From: Paenibacillus sp. PAMC 26794
GTDB lineage: Bacteria > Bacillota > Bacilli > Paenibacillales > Paenibacillaceae
Direction: 5' to 3'
Assembly: GCF_000316035.1 (NCBI RefSeq)
Contig: NZ_ANHX01000025.1
Coordinates: forward strand, 62,001-126,000
Length of the DNA: 64,000 nt
Both the position numbers and the translations under genes were made by a program. The notes under the pieces were generated by a model. The model did no database searches and was not told the origin of the DNA. It saw only the letters and a list, made by a program, of their open reading frames with translations. Positions 54,605 through 63,039 of this stretch are shown one piece after another. Every line of letters begins with the position of its first letter. The stretch's first letter is position 1.

Positions 54605-57154
54605 TTAATTGCACTTACTGTACCCACAGTTGCTGCATGTTTTGCATCCTTCCACATTCATCAGGGATGCCGAGCCGCATGAAGGACATAAATCTCTCGA
54701 TTCGATAAAGGTTTTCTGTTCCTCCACTTTTGGATATGGGCTCTGTACATGACTTTCCAATGCTTTGGCGACTGCATCAGCAATCGATTCCACCCTGTTA
54801 GCTCCGAAACCAATCGCTCCTGAACCGCCGATTCCCTTGAGATGTTTGATCAACAATTCAACCTTGTGCCCGTGATCTCCGTATCGAAGAAACAGAGAAC
54901 ATACTCGACCGAGTGCCTCAGCCATCGCGAACACGTCCGATCCCGCTTTGCCCACGTTCAGGAAGATTTCTCCCGGCGTTCCCTCCAGATCATTGATCGT
55001 AATGTAAGCCATCCCGAATGGCGTATTGATTTTGTATGTTGCACCACGCAGTACCTGAGGGCGGCTTCTATATTGTTTATCCAGCACTGTAGTAGAGGAA
55101 GAGACTTCAAAAGAAGTATGGGTTTCAACATCAACCTCGCTACTTAAAGCTTCAACACCTGCCTGCCCTTGCTTCTCTTCAGCTTCCGCCGTGTTCTCAT
55201 TTTCGGCCTTGTTCTCTTCCTTCTTCGACGTGGACAACACCTGCACATCCCTGCTGCCATCGCGGTATATCGTCACTCCCTTGCAGCCAAGGTCGAAGGC
55301 CAGTTCGTACAGCTCAGCCGTATCCTCCACTGTAAAATCAGCCGGACAGTTGGCCGTCTTCGAGATTGAGCTATCCACCCATTGCTGAATCGCAGCCTGC
55401 ACCCGGATGTGATTCTCAGCCGACAGATCCATCGCTGTCACATAATAGTCTGGTAAAGCTTCACCCGGATGTTCATCCAGCCAATCTTGTGCAATCGGTA
55501 CGAACTGTTCATCATAACCCAGACGGCTTTGACGGAAATACTTGAAGGCGAAATACGGCTCAATACCTGTTGATGTGCCCACCATCGTACCTGTACTTCC
55601 CGTTGGCGCTTGTGTGATCAGTGTGACATTTCGAATGCCCTGTTTACGAATGGCCTCTCCCACTTCAGGGTACGTCGCAACCATGTTTTTCATGAATCCA
55701 CTCTGTAAATACGGTTCAGCTTCAAAAGCTGGGAAAGCTCCCTTCTCTGCTGCAATCTCTGCCGATGCCAGATAGGCCTCCTTCGCCATGAATCCATACA
55801 GTTTATCCAGAAAAACAAGAGATTCAGGACTGCCGTATCGAATACGCAGCTTAATCATCAGCTCTGCCAGTCCCATCGTGCCAAGCCCAACCCGGCGTTC
55901 ACGCTGCTGATTCAGTCTATTTTCCTCAAAATGATATGGTGTTGCATCGATGACATTGTCCAAAAATCTAGCCGAGATGCGGGTGGTTTCCGCCAACTCA
56001 TCCCATGCCACATCATGATTTGTTTCATCATAGAATTTGGACAGATTGATCGCTGACAGATTACATACACCCCAGCCAGGTAGGCCTTGTTCCCCGCACG
56101 GATTAGTACAGATGATCGGATTAAAGTACCAGCTGTTGGACATCTGGTTATAATACTCCATGAATACCACACCAGGCTCTGCCGATTTCCAGGCTGATTC
56201 AATAATGGTATGCCAGATTTCGCGAGCCTTCAGCGTACGATAGTGCACCACCGAATGACCTGCGGCTTTCCATTGCTGCATATCCCCGTTCCACTCGGTA
56301 TCATAGTCTGGATCGTTCGTATCGGGGAAAACCAAATCCCAATCTCCGTCCTGCTTGACAGCCTCCATAAATGCGTTGCTCACACATACAGACAGATTGG
56401 CATTGGTCACCTGCCCCATCGTTTGTTTCACGGTAATAAAATCAAGCACATCCGGATGCCAGTCATTCATCATGAGCATGAGCGCACCCCGGCGGCTTCC
56501 GCCCTGTTCAATCAGTCCAGTCGTATAACTGAACAATCCGCCCCACGATACGGAACCGCTGGATGATCCGTTGACACCTTTCACCACCGCTCGGCGAGGA
56601 CGCAAAGAGGACAAATTAATGCCAACGCCTCCCCCACGTGCCATAATCTCCGTCATCTCGGTCAAGGTTCTCATGATGCCACCCCGACTGTCTTGCGGAG
56701 ACGGAATGACATAACAATTGAAGAGTGTCAACTCATCGCTTGCCCCCGCACCCGCAGCAATGCGGCCTCCGGGTACTAACTTCCAATCTTCCAACACGGA
56801 GCGGAACTTGGACTCCCACGTTGCCCGCTGATCGGCTGTGGATTCGACAGAAGCCATCGCTTTGGCAAGACGGTCCCACATCTCTTCCGGTGTTTTTTCT
56901 ATGTTGAGTGTCAGTTTCTCCACATTTGTCTCAATCATCTCTCCGCTTCGAGTCCTTACCTGTACAAGCTGCCCCTGACGTTCTATGATTTCGCCCACTT
57001 CCTTAGTTGGGAACTTGGGATCATCCTTCGTTAATATCAATACAACATCTCCGACCTTGGCATGATTCGAATCAGCGTCCTTCCAGGCGTATCGGTCCAG
57101 AAATATTTTTTCGCTGAGTCCTTCTAATTGGTACGATCGTTGGTTTGATTTCAT
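54605..57154 (-). CDS. nrdJ: Adenosylcobalamin-dependent ribonucleotide reductase (class II)
   Basis: Reduces ribonucleotides to deoxyribonucleotides using a B12-generated thiyl radical, independent of oxygen. The 849 residues show LFNCYVIPSPQDS (redox Cys about 147), ARGGGVGINLSSLRP, NPCGEQGLPGWGVCNLSAINL (radical Cys about 353, catalytic Glu 355), APTGSTGTMVGTSTGIEP, TANCPADFTVEDT and CKGVTIYRDGSR, then a low-complexity Glu-rich linker, a TSCPD-type domain and a C-terminal zinc ribbon with redox cysteines CPSCGS...CKTCSNCGYSKC. I place the start at the ATG at 57154; a TTG at 57166 directly abuts the GGGGAGG. Tandem NrdR boxes lie upstream. Confidence 0.93.
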   Translation of the reverse strand: MKSNQRSYQLEGLSEKIFLDRYAWKDADSNHAKVGDVVLILTKDDPKFPTKEVGEIIERQGQLVQVRTRSGEMIETNVEKLTLNIEKTPEEMWDRLAKAMASVESTADQRATWESKFRSVLEDWKLVPGGRIAAGAGASDELTLFNCYVIPSPQDSRGGIMRTLTEMTEIMARGGGVGINLSSLRPRRAVVKGVNGSSSGSVSWGGLFSYTTGLIEQGGSRRGALMLMMNDWHPDVLDFITVKQTMGQVTNANLSVCVSNAFMEAVKQDGDWDLVFPDTNDPDYDTEWNGDMQQWKAAGHSVVHYRTLKAREIWHTIIESAWKSAEPGVVFMEYYNQMSNSWYFNPIICTNPCGEQGLPGWGVCNLSAINLSKFYDETNHDVAWDELAETTRISARFLDNVIDATPYHFEENRLNQQRERRVGLGTMGLAELMIKLRIRYGSPESLVFLDKLYGFMAKEAYLASAEIAAEKGAFPAFEAEPYLQSGFMKNMVATYPEVGEAIRKQGIRNVTLITQAPTGSTGTMVGTSTGIEPYFAFKYFRQSRLGYDEQFVPIAQDWLDEHPGEALPDYYVTAMDLSAENHIRVQAAIQQWVDSSISKTANCPADFTVEDTAELYELAFDLGCKGVTIYRDGSRDVQVLSTSKKEENKAENENTAEAEEKQGQAGVEALSSEVDVETHTSFEVSSSTTVLDKQYRSRPQVLRGATYKINTPFGMAYITINDLEGTPGEIFLNVGKAGSDVFAMAEALGRVCSLFLRYGDHGHKVELLIKHLKGIGGSGAIGFGANRVESIADAVAKALESHVQSPYPKVEEQKTFIESRDLCPSCGSASLMNVEGCKTCSNCGYSKCN

Positions 57155-57216
57155 CGCTACGTTCAACCTCCCCGGAATAAAGGTACATTTTCACTATACG
57201 AATAAAATATGATGAA

Positions 57217-57232
57217 ACACCACATATAGTGA
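57217..57232 (-). promoter_or_regulatory. NrdR box 1 upstream of nrdJ
   Basis: ACACCACATATAGTGA (written on the + strand) matches 13 of 16 positions of the palindromic NrdR box ACACWATATATWGTGT. It lies downstream of the probable -10, in the leader. Confidence 0.7.
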
Positions 57233-57249
57233 TATGAATTCAGTATAAT

Positions 57250-57265
57250 ACACCATATATTGATT
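57250..57265 (-). promoter_or_regulatory. NrdR box 2 overlapping the nrdJ promoter
   Basis: ACACCATATATTGATT matches 13 of 16 positions of the NrdR box. Its start is 33 bases from that of box 1, about three helical turns, the spacing known for NrdR box pairs. A TATACT (-10) lies just beside it on the minus strand. Confidence 0.68.
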
Positions 57266-57384
57266 ATCCATATGACTTTTATCACAGACCTTATTTTTAT
57301 AGACTCCCCTGCTCGAACAAACTTCTTGCAAATAAACTGTAGTTCACATTGGTTCAACTAAACTTTTTACACAAGAACGGAGAG

Positions 57385-57507
57385 GACAGAAATAACCTGA
57401 AGAAGCGAAGCGTTCGCCTTTATCCCCGGATTTCCCCCTCCAGAAAAGGGAATCAAAGAAATCTGGGGATAACAGCGATCGGAAGGTTATTCTGTCATCG
57501 GAGTGAC
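57385..57507. repeat. Highly structured intergenic element, possible RNA motif or Paenibacillus repeat
   Basis: Three nested or neighbouring stems are visible: an outer GACAGAAATAACCT / AGGTTATTCTGTC (57385-57398 with 57484-57496, one bulged A), a hairpin GCGAA-GCG-TTCGC (57405-57417), and a 14-pair stem TTATCCCCGGATTT / AAATCTGGGGATAA (57420-57433 with 57459-57472, one G-U). GTCAT-CGGA-GTGAC (57494-57507) can compete with the outer stem. No open frame with a ribosome site lies inside. It sits between nrdJ and yqhH, which diverge. I recall similar sequence in Paenibacillus intergenic regions but cannot confirm it. Confidence 0.6.
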
Positions 57508-57617
57508 AAGTGTAAATATTCCTTATTTGAACCCACATAGTTATGAACTGACTCTCATTCGTCCATACTATTACCTACGAATAAAACGTCATCACGTATG
57601 GCAGGGGAGGAAGCACC

Positions 57618-59381
57618 ATGAACCGGAAAAACCCGCACCACACGAATCAACCTGTAGCCGAACTGCCCGTTCCGTTGGAATTTGATCGGGACTGGATCAA
57701 TCAGTTGGAATCACGACTGGATAAAGGAGGCCCTTGGGGGGATTACCGACTCTTTCAACTCGGCATTCAAGCGGAAGAAACAAATCTGATTCCCAATTTT
57801 GACGAAATCCAGTGTTTGAAGCATCTACAGGGCCTTACTCCGCTCCCTCACCAGATGGACACTGCACGCAGAGTATTATTTGAAATGTCAGGCCGGGCCA
57901 TTCTCGCCGATGAGGTGGGTCTTGGCAAAACCATTGAAGCCGGTCTCATTCTGAAAGAATATATGGTTCGGGGTCTCGTATCCAAAGTACTCATCCTCGT
58001 GCCGGCCTCTCTTGTACTGCAATGGGTACGGGAGTTGAATTCGAAATTCGGCATCCCTGCCATTGCCCAGAAAAAGGCCTATTCCTGGCAGAATGAAGTG
58101 GTTGTTGCTTCCATGGATACAGCCAAACGTGACCCGCATAAAGATATGCTGCTGAATACTGATTACGACATGATCATTATTGACGAGGCCCATAAGCTGA
58201 AAAACAAGAAAACAACCAACTATCAATTCATGCTGAAATTGCGCAAAAAATACTGCCTGCTGCTTACAGCTACACCTGTGCAGAACGATATGAGCGAGTT
58301 GTTCAATCTGATCAACCTGCTGAAGCCGGGTCAGTTGGGTCGTCAGGGTGACTTTGCGGCCAACTTTGTCGTAGACAAGCGGGTTCCGAAAAATCAGGAG
58401 CAGCTCAAGAACGAGTTGTCCAAAGTCATGATTCGTAACCGCCGCGGCGAAGGCCCCGTTCAATTTACCAAACGGAACGTATCCAATGTGAATCTGCAAC
58501 TGTCGCCCGAAGAACAGGCGCTATACGATGGCGTGACTTCCTTTGTTAAAGACCAGTACCAGGAAGCTGGCGGCAACCTCAGTAGTATGCTCTCCCTTGT
58601 CACATTGCAACGGGAAGTGTGCAGCAGTCGGGATGCTGTATTCGTGACACTGGTTAATCTGTCGAAAAAACTTCCGCTGGACTCTCCTCTTCGGGACAAG
58701 ATTTGGGAACTCGTTGCTCATATCAAAGCGATCAAGGAGAATACCAAAGCAGAGAAAACGATGGAACTGGTTAAGAACATGAATGAAAAAGTGATCATCT
58801 TCACTGAATACCGGGCCACGCAGGAGTATCTGCTGAACTATTTCCGCAACAACGGACTTACGGCGGTACCCTATCGGGGTGGTATGAATCGAGGCAAAAA
58901 AGACTGGATGATGGATCTCTTCCGCGGGCGTGTACAGGCCATGATTGCAACCGAAGCGGGTGGTGAGGGCATTAATCTGCAATTTTGTCACCATATGATC
59001 AACTTTGATCTGCCTTGGAACCCTATGCGGGTAGAGCAGCGGATCGGTCGGGTACACCGGCTGGGACAGCAAAATGACGTGAACATCTTCAATTTATCTA
59101 CGACGGGAACCATTGAGGAACATATTCTGAGTCTGCTGCATGAGAAGATCAATATGTTCGAGATGGTGATCGGCGGGCTGGATGTCATTCTGGAACGGCT
59201 GGAGAAAAAGGAGTCTATTGAGAAAAGTTTGTACAAAATCATATTGGAATCACAAACTGATGAAGATATTCGCCGCAAAATGGATTCACTTGGACAATCG
59301 CTGAACTCTATTCAACGTGAGGTTTCAGATGAAGGGCCTGCCGTATCCGGGTTGTTAGATCTTCGCAAAGGAGGTAGCTAA
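57618..59381 (+). CDS. yqhH: SNF2/RapA-like helicase, YqhH family
   Basis: A 587-residue SWI2/SNF2-type ATPase. Walker A is DEVGLGKTIEAG with upstream LTPLPHQMDTARRVL (Q motif), motif II is IIIDEAHKLKN, motif III LLLTATPVQN, and the second RecA-like lobe has VIIFTEYRATQEYLL, IATEAGGEGINLQFCHHMINFDLPWNPMRVEQRIGRVHRLGQ (motifs V and VI). It matches Bacillus YqhH in length and neighbour: yqhG follows with a three-base gap. The cellular role is unknown; relatives remodel nucleoprotein or recycle RNA polymerase. The ATG follows GGGGAGG at seven bases. The gcvT operon that adjoins these genes in Bacillus subtilis is absent here. Confidence 0.88.
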   Translation: MNRKNPHHTNQPVAELPVPLEFDRDWINQLESRLDKGGPWGDYRLFQLGIQAEETNLIPNFDEIQCLKHLQGLTPLPHQMDTARRVLFEMSGRAILADEVGLGKTIEAGLILKEYMVRGLVSKVLILVPASLVLQWVRELNSKFGIPAIAQKKAYSWQNEVVVASMDTAKRDPHKDMLLNTDYDMIIIDEAHKLKNKKTTNYQFMLKLRKKYCLLLTATPVQNDMSELFNLINLLKPGQLGRQGDFAANFVVDKRVPKNQEQLKNELSKVMIRNRRGEGPVQFTKRNVSNVNLQLSPEEQALYDGVTSFVKDQYQEAGGNLSSMLSLVTLQREVCSSRDAVFVTLVNLSKKLPLDSPLRDKIWELVAHIKAIKENTKAEKTMELVKNMNEKVIIFTEYRATQEYLLNYFRNNGLTAVPYRGGMNRGKKDWMMDLFRGRVQAMIATEAGGEGINLQFCHHMINFDLPWNPMRVEQRIGRVHRLGQQNDVNIFNLSTTGTIEEHILSLLHEKINMFEMVIGGLDVILERLEKKESIEKSLYKIILESQTDEDIRRKMDSLGQSLNSIQREVSDEGPAVSGLLDLRKGGS

Positions 59382-59384
59382 CTC

Positions 59385-60584
59385 ATGACCATGTCTCCCC
59401 ATGAAGTGCAGGCTTATGTTCTCACCTATCTGGAAACACTTGATTGTCAGATTATGGAGCGTTCCCCTGCCCATGTTACAGTCAAACTCTCGCCTGAGGC
59501 GGACAAAGCGTTGACCAATCGCCCCTATTATTGGGGGTTCGTGGAACGAACCGGAGCACCCGCTGAGACGATGTCCTTTACATTTATATTTGATCCTGAC
59601 AGTTATCAGCAGGCCATTGAAGCAGCAGAAGCCAAAGCTGCGCAAGCATCACCTCCTGTTGTACCTAACCCTGATGGAACGAATGGCGTAACCAACGGCA
59701 GTCCTCAAGGCGATCCACCAAAAGAAACTATTCTAGGCCGTTACTTCGGAATTACGCCATCGTTGCCACAGCTGGGGCCAGGACGAATATTGCGTGAAGA
59801 AGTGGTGTACGGCAGTCGCAGACTCCAGCAGATTTTCGGCGCTGCCTGTGAAGGCGGTGCCTTCGTGAACCTGTTCGAACAGGCTGCCAAACGGCAATTG
59901 CGGGCTACAGCGCCAGCCGTATATGAGCCTTGGCTTGGTGTCTGTTTCAAGGTGGAATTCGCCTGTGATTTGAAACGGGAGGAATTGCATTTTCTCGGCA
60001 TCTCCCTTCGCTCGGGTGAAATTATAGAAAAATTCGGCACTAAGCTGAACCGACGTGATCTTAGTCCGAGACTTGCGGAGAACATGCATGTACAGACAGC
60101 TAAAGTTTCGTTATTTGATGCCGGAGCTGCTTTGGAATCTCATTTGACGAACCGCTTGCTGGAACTCGATTATAGCTGGGCAGAGAAAGCCCAAGAGCGG
60201 CTTGATCTGGAGCTGGATGTGTTGGATACCTACTATGAAGCGGTACTCCGAGAAGATACGCCTGAGGTAGAATCAACCGGCAACTTAGCTGCAGACACAG
60301 AGATGGTTCATTCTAATCGCACGTCATCGCCATCGGCACCACTGAAACCCGTTCTGGATATAACTAACGCTAAACCCATTGGCGCAGATGTAGAACTGGC
60401 GGCAGAGGCCGCAGTACCGATCGACTCCGAGACAGATGCCGAAGAAGAGAAAGCAAAACAGGCGGTAATCGATCGTGAAGCTATGAAACTGCAGTATGAG
60501 ACACGCCGGACCGAGATGATCTGGCAATATGAACCCAAAGTGAAAGTGACTGCCATTAGCAGCGGCATGTTTCACTTAAGATAG
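59385..60584 (+). CDS. yqhG: YqhG family protein, extended form
   Basis: Residues 1-65 (HEVQAYVLTYLETLDCQIMERSPAHVTVKLSPEADKALTNRPYYWGFVERTGA) and 110-285 (LGRYFGITPSLPQLGPGRILREEVVYGSRRLQQIFGAA ... FKVEFACDLKREELHFLGISL) follow Bacillus YqhG, which is about 260 residues. Here the protein has 399 residues because of a linker around 90-115 and a C-terminal extension rich in Ala/Glu/Thr, ending in a charged segment LQYETRRTEMIWQYEPKVKVTAI. Function unknown; it lies three bases after yqhH, so the two should work together. The ATG follows GGAGG at ten bases. Confidence 0.85.
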   Translation: MTMSPHEVQAYVLTYLETLDCQIMERSPAHVTVKLSPEADKALTNRPYYWGFVERTGAPAETMSFTFIFDPDSYQQAIEAAEAKAAQASPPVVPNPDGTNGVTNGSPQGDPPKETILGRYFGITPSLPQLGPGRILREEVVYGSRRLQQIFGAACEGGAFVNLFEQAAKRQLRATAPAVYEPWLGVCFKVEFACDLKREELHFLGISLRSGEIIEKFGTKLNRRDLSPRLAENMHVQTAKVSLFDAGAALESHLTNRLLELDYSWAEKAQERLDLELDVLDTYYEAVLREDTPEVESTGNLAADTEMVHSNRTSSPSAPLKPVLDITNAKPIGADVELAAEAAVPIDSETDAEEEKAKQAVIDREAMKLQYETRRTEMIWQYEPKVKVTAISSGMFHLR

Positions 60585-60590
60585 ACGAAG

Positions 60591-60632
60591 ACACTACTTT
60601 TCCTGCAAATGCTGGCAAAAGTAGTGTTTATT
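60591..60632 (+). terminator. Terminator after yqhG
   Basis: ACACTACTTTT (60591-60601) pairs perfectly with AAAAGTAGTGT (60617-60627), followed by TTATTC. Confidence 0.75.
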
Positions 60633-60737
60633 CATGATTAGCCGCCCGACAGGTTGCAGCAACCTTCGCATAGCCTGTCCCCTAGAATGAAATTAGGACG
60701 CTCTCAGGTAACGGATAAATGAAAAGTAGGTGTAAAT

Positions 60738-61745
60738 TTGAAACGATTCTTTCATATGTGTTGGAACAACGCTCGGAAAACAACCTGTATGACCTTGGGC
60801 TTGCTCAGTTGTCTTGCCCTGTTCTCTTTTTGGTCAATAGCCAATGCTGAAGAACAAACAAAATCTTCACTATCTCTCGCATCTTCCACAGAATATAGTC
60901 CCGAACATCGTACATTTCAGAATGACAAGTTAGCTCCCGCTGCTGTGCAACGGTTTGCAGAACTACAAGCTGTTGCACTTGGCACGGCTAACACCGAAGC
61001 ACATTGGAACAATGCCGACCTGAACTTCTACCCTCTGGGGCCGGGTACACATAGCTGGCTGGTGCAAGCTGCATTTGATGGTAAACCAATTGGATATATG
61101 ATTATTACGGCCACAGAGCAGGGTCAGCTGCTACTTAGTGAATATGGTCAAGGAGAACAGTCACCATACAACAATGAACTTCTTGGACAAGCGCTGGATC
61201 GACAACATGTGAACCTTGAGGCGTTACTTGCTGGCGGAGGAGAGCTGCATCTTGGTTATGCTCTTCCCCTGCTGGCTTATTGGAAAGTGGAACAACCTAA
61301 CCATCCTGCACTTTATATGGATGCTACGAACGGAGATGTACTACCGTCAGAGTTCCTGAACCTGCTGGAGGCTGATTCCAAACAGTTCTCTGCCATCATA
61401 ACTGATTTATCCACAACGCCATCTTTATCAGTCGATCCACTTCATCTGCGACCCGTCTTCAATCCGGCTGACAATCTGTTGTGGATTACCTCCAAGCCTG
61501 TTGCTGCCGACCAGGCACAAGATGTGATACAACACGGGGAAAATCAAGAGATTGTTTTCTCAGCGGATGATCGTAACGTCGTATACGGTGGACCTCTACC
61601 CGTTAGCGGTTATCAGCTATGGCATGCAGATCAGGAAGCAGAGTCCATTCTATATGTAGCGCTAGGTGGAAAATCATCCATTCAACGCTTTGTTCCTTTG
61701 AGCACATTACAACAAGACGGTCAGTTTTACATCTTGAAGCCTTGA
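60738..61745 (+). CDS. Secreted protein of unknown function
   Basis: The 335-residue product has a signal peptide with span TLGLLSCLALFSFWSIANA ending in a probable ANA|EE signal peptidase I site. The mature part is hydrophilic with no family I recognise; GYMIITATEQGQLLLSEYG and YWKVEQPNHPALYMDATNGDVLPSE vaguely resemble PepSY-like repeats, which bind or inhibit proteases. The start is a TTG seven bases after AGGTG. The upstream 100 bases contain short inverted repeats. It ends in a strong terminator and is probably monocistronic. Confidence 0.7.
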   Translation: MKRFFHMCWNNARKTTCMTLGLLSCLALFSFWSIANAEEQTKSSLSLASSTEYSPEHRTFQNDKLAPAAVQRFAELQAVALGTANTEAHWNNADLNFYPLGPGTHSWLVQAAFDGKPIGYMIITATEQGQLLLSEYGQGEQSPYNNELLGQALDRQHVNLEALLAGGGELHLGYALPLLAYWKVEQPNHPALYMDATNGDVLPSEFLNLLEADSKQFSAIITDLSTTPSLSVDPLHLRPVFNPADNLLWITSKPVAADQAQDVIQHGENQEIVFSADDRNVVYGGPLPVSGYQLWHADQEAESILYVALGGKSSIQRFVPLSTLQQDGQFYILKP

Positions 61746-61812
61746 CCATCAGCTAACTCTACAGATCATTCAGATTCAGATAACGTTAAAACAATAAACA
61801 TCCACAACAAAT

Positions 61813-61852
61813 AAGACGCCTTCCCATGTATTAAAGGGATTGCGTCTTTTGG
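61813..61852. terminator. Terminator between the secreted protein gene and yqzE
   Basis: AAGACGC (61813-61819) pairs with GCGTCTT (61842-61848), with CCC/GGG inside; a T-run follows on the + strand, and the convergent arrangement suggests use in both directions. Confidence 0.7.
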
Positions 61853-61882
61853 TTTTACATTAGTGAAATAGGTAAGCGATCG

Positions 61883-62101
61883 TTACCCTTTGCCCGATGA
61901 ACTTCGTTTATGAGACTGTGTATCGAATTCTTTTTCCTTTTTCCCCACCCACAGGGATACAGCGAAAGGGATCATACCAAACCACTTCATCGCCCACGGC
62001 TCTTTCCTTTTGGTGCGATCTTTCCGCTCATCCTTCGGCGTATCGATATAATGAACAACACGCTGCGTAATGTATTTTACCAATTCATCACTTTTGGCCA
62101 T
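61883..62101 (-). CDS. yqzE: YqzE family protein
   Basis: 72 residues beginning MAKSDELVKYITQRVVHYIDTPKDERK, the YqzE signature, followed by a basic region and MKWFGMIPFAVSLWVGKKE, a likely membrane-associated segment, then a basic tail. In Bacillus subtilis yqzE follows the comG operon; here no comG gene is adjacent. Function unknown. The ATG follows AAGGAGG. Confidence 0.87.
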   Translation of the reverse strand: MAKSDELVKYITQRVVHYIDTPKDERKDRTKRKEPWAMKWFGMIPFAVSLWVGKKEKEFDTQSHKRSSSGKG

Positions 62102-62295
62102 AACAACTGCCTCCTTCGCTCCTGCACATTCGCGGAGCTTACGATAGTACTATTGTGTGCAAGATGTGTAATGGTTAAACATTTTTTTATTGAAAGGGGT
62201 ATGAAAAAACTCAGAATGCACAGTCTAATGCCAAAGGTATCCAAACAGTCATTAATCTGCATTCGATACCTATTTCATGAAGGAGTGTGTATCCC

Positions 62296-63039
62296 ATGTA
62301 TAAGCTGCTGACCGCTTCGGTAGCCTTGCTAATCAGCTTCAATTGCCTTCCCATGCTGCCCCATGTCCCTTATGGAAAAGCAGCCCCGTCCCAGAACAGT
62401 CCATCCATGCTGCCGGTGACCGATGGAGATGCTTATCGCTCAAGTCATCATGCATTTGCAGCACCGGTTATCCTGCTCGATGTAGGTCATGGCGGTATTG
62501 ACGGTGGTACGTCAGCCCAAGGTGTTCTGGAAAAAGATATCAACCTCGCCATTAGCCAAAAGGTTTATCTCCTGCTTCGCAGCAAAGGTTATGCCGTTAT
62601 CATCAATCGACTTGGCGATTATGCACTTAGTGATGATAACCGCTGGCTGAACAGCCGCTCCCGACATACGAGGGATCTTGCCCAACGTAAGAGCCTTAGC
62701 GAAGAAGTAAGTACAGATATCGTGGTCAGCATCCATGCGAACTGGAGTCCCCGATCAGGTGCACATGGCCCGGTGGTACTACACCAGAAGGAAGGCAGGA
62801 GTTATTTGCTGGCCCAATCCATTCAAGACGCCATGAACAAGTTGTTCGGAACGGAGCACGGCGTCGTATGGGGCAAGCCCTTTTATTTATTAAATTACGT
62901 GAAGCAACCTGCCGTCATCGTCGAAACCGGATTTTTGAGCAATGCCGAAGATCGAGCCAGAATGAGTGATCCCTCTGAGCAAAAACGAATCGCCCAATCT
63001 ATTGCCAACGGCATTATTTATTATCTGTCGGTAGTGTAG
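62296..63039 (+). CDS. N-acetylmuramoyl-L-alanine amidase (CwlD-like, Amidase_3)
   Basis: Cleaves the bond between MurNAc and the stem peptide. A signal or anchor segment (LLTASVALLISFNCLPML) is followed by the zinc amidase domain: ILLDVGHGGIDGG (Zn His), Glu in VLEKDINLAISQKVYLLL, VSIHANWSPR (second Zn His), and IVETGFLSNAEDRARM with the catalytic Glu. Length and layout match CwlD, the sporulation cortex amidase. The start is the ATG at 62296, ten bases after AAGGAG; a GTG at 62287 abuts that site. Its 3' end overlaps the convergent deacetylase gene by 26 bases. Confidence 0.88.
   Translation: MYKLLTASVALLISFNCLPMLPHVPYGKAAPSQNSPSMLPVTDGDAYRSSHHAFAAPVILLDVGHGGIDGGTSAQGVLEKDINLAISQKVYLLLRSKGYAVIINRLGDYALSDDNRWLNSRSRHTRDLAQRKSLSEEVSTDIVVSIHANWSPRSGAHGPVVLHQKEGRSYLLAQSIQDAMNKLFGTEHGVVWGKPFYLLNYVKQPAVIVETGFLSNAEDRARMSDPSEQKRIAQSIANGIIYYLSVV

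Noticed and set aside
57340-57617. Glycine riboswitch before yqhH, as near the gcv genes in Bacillus
   Set aside because: No gcv gene is present and the tandem glycine-aptamer core motifs were not found.
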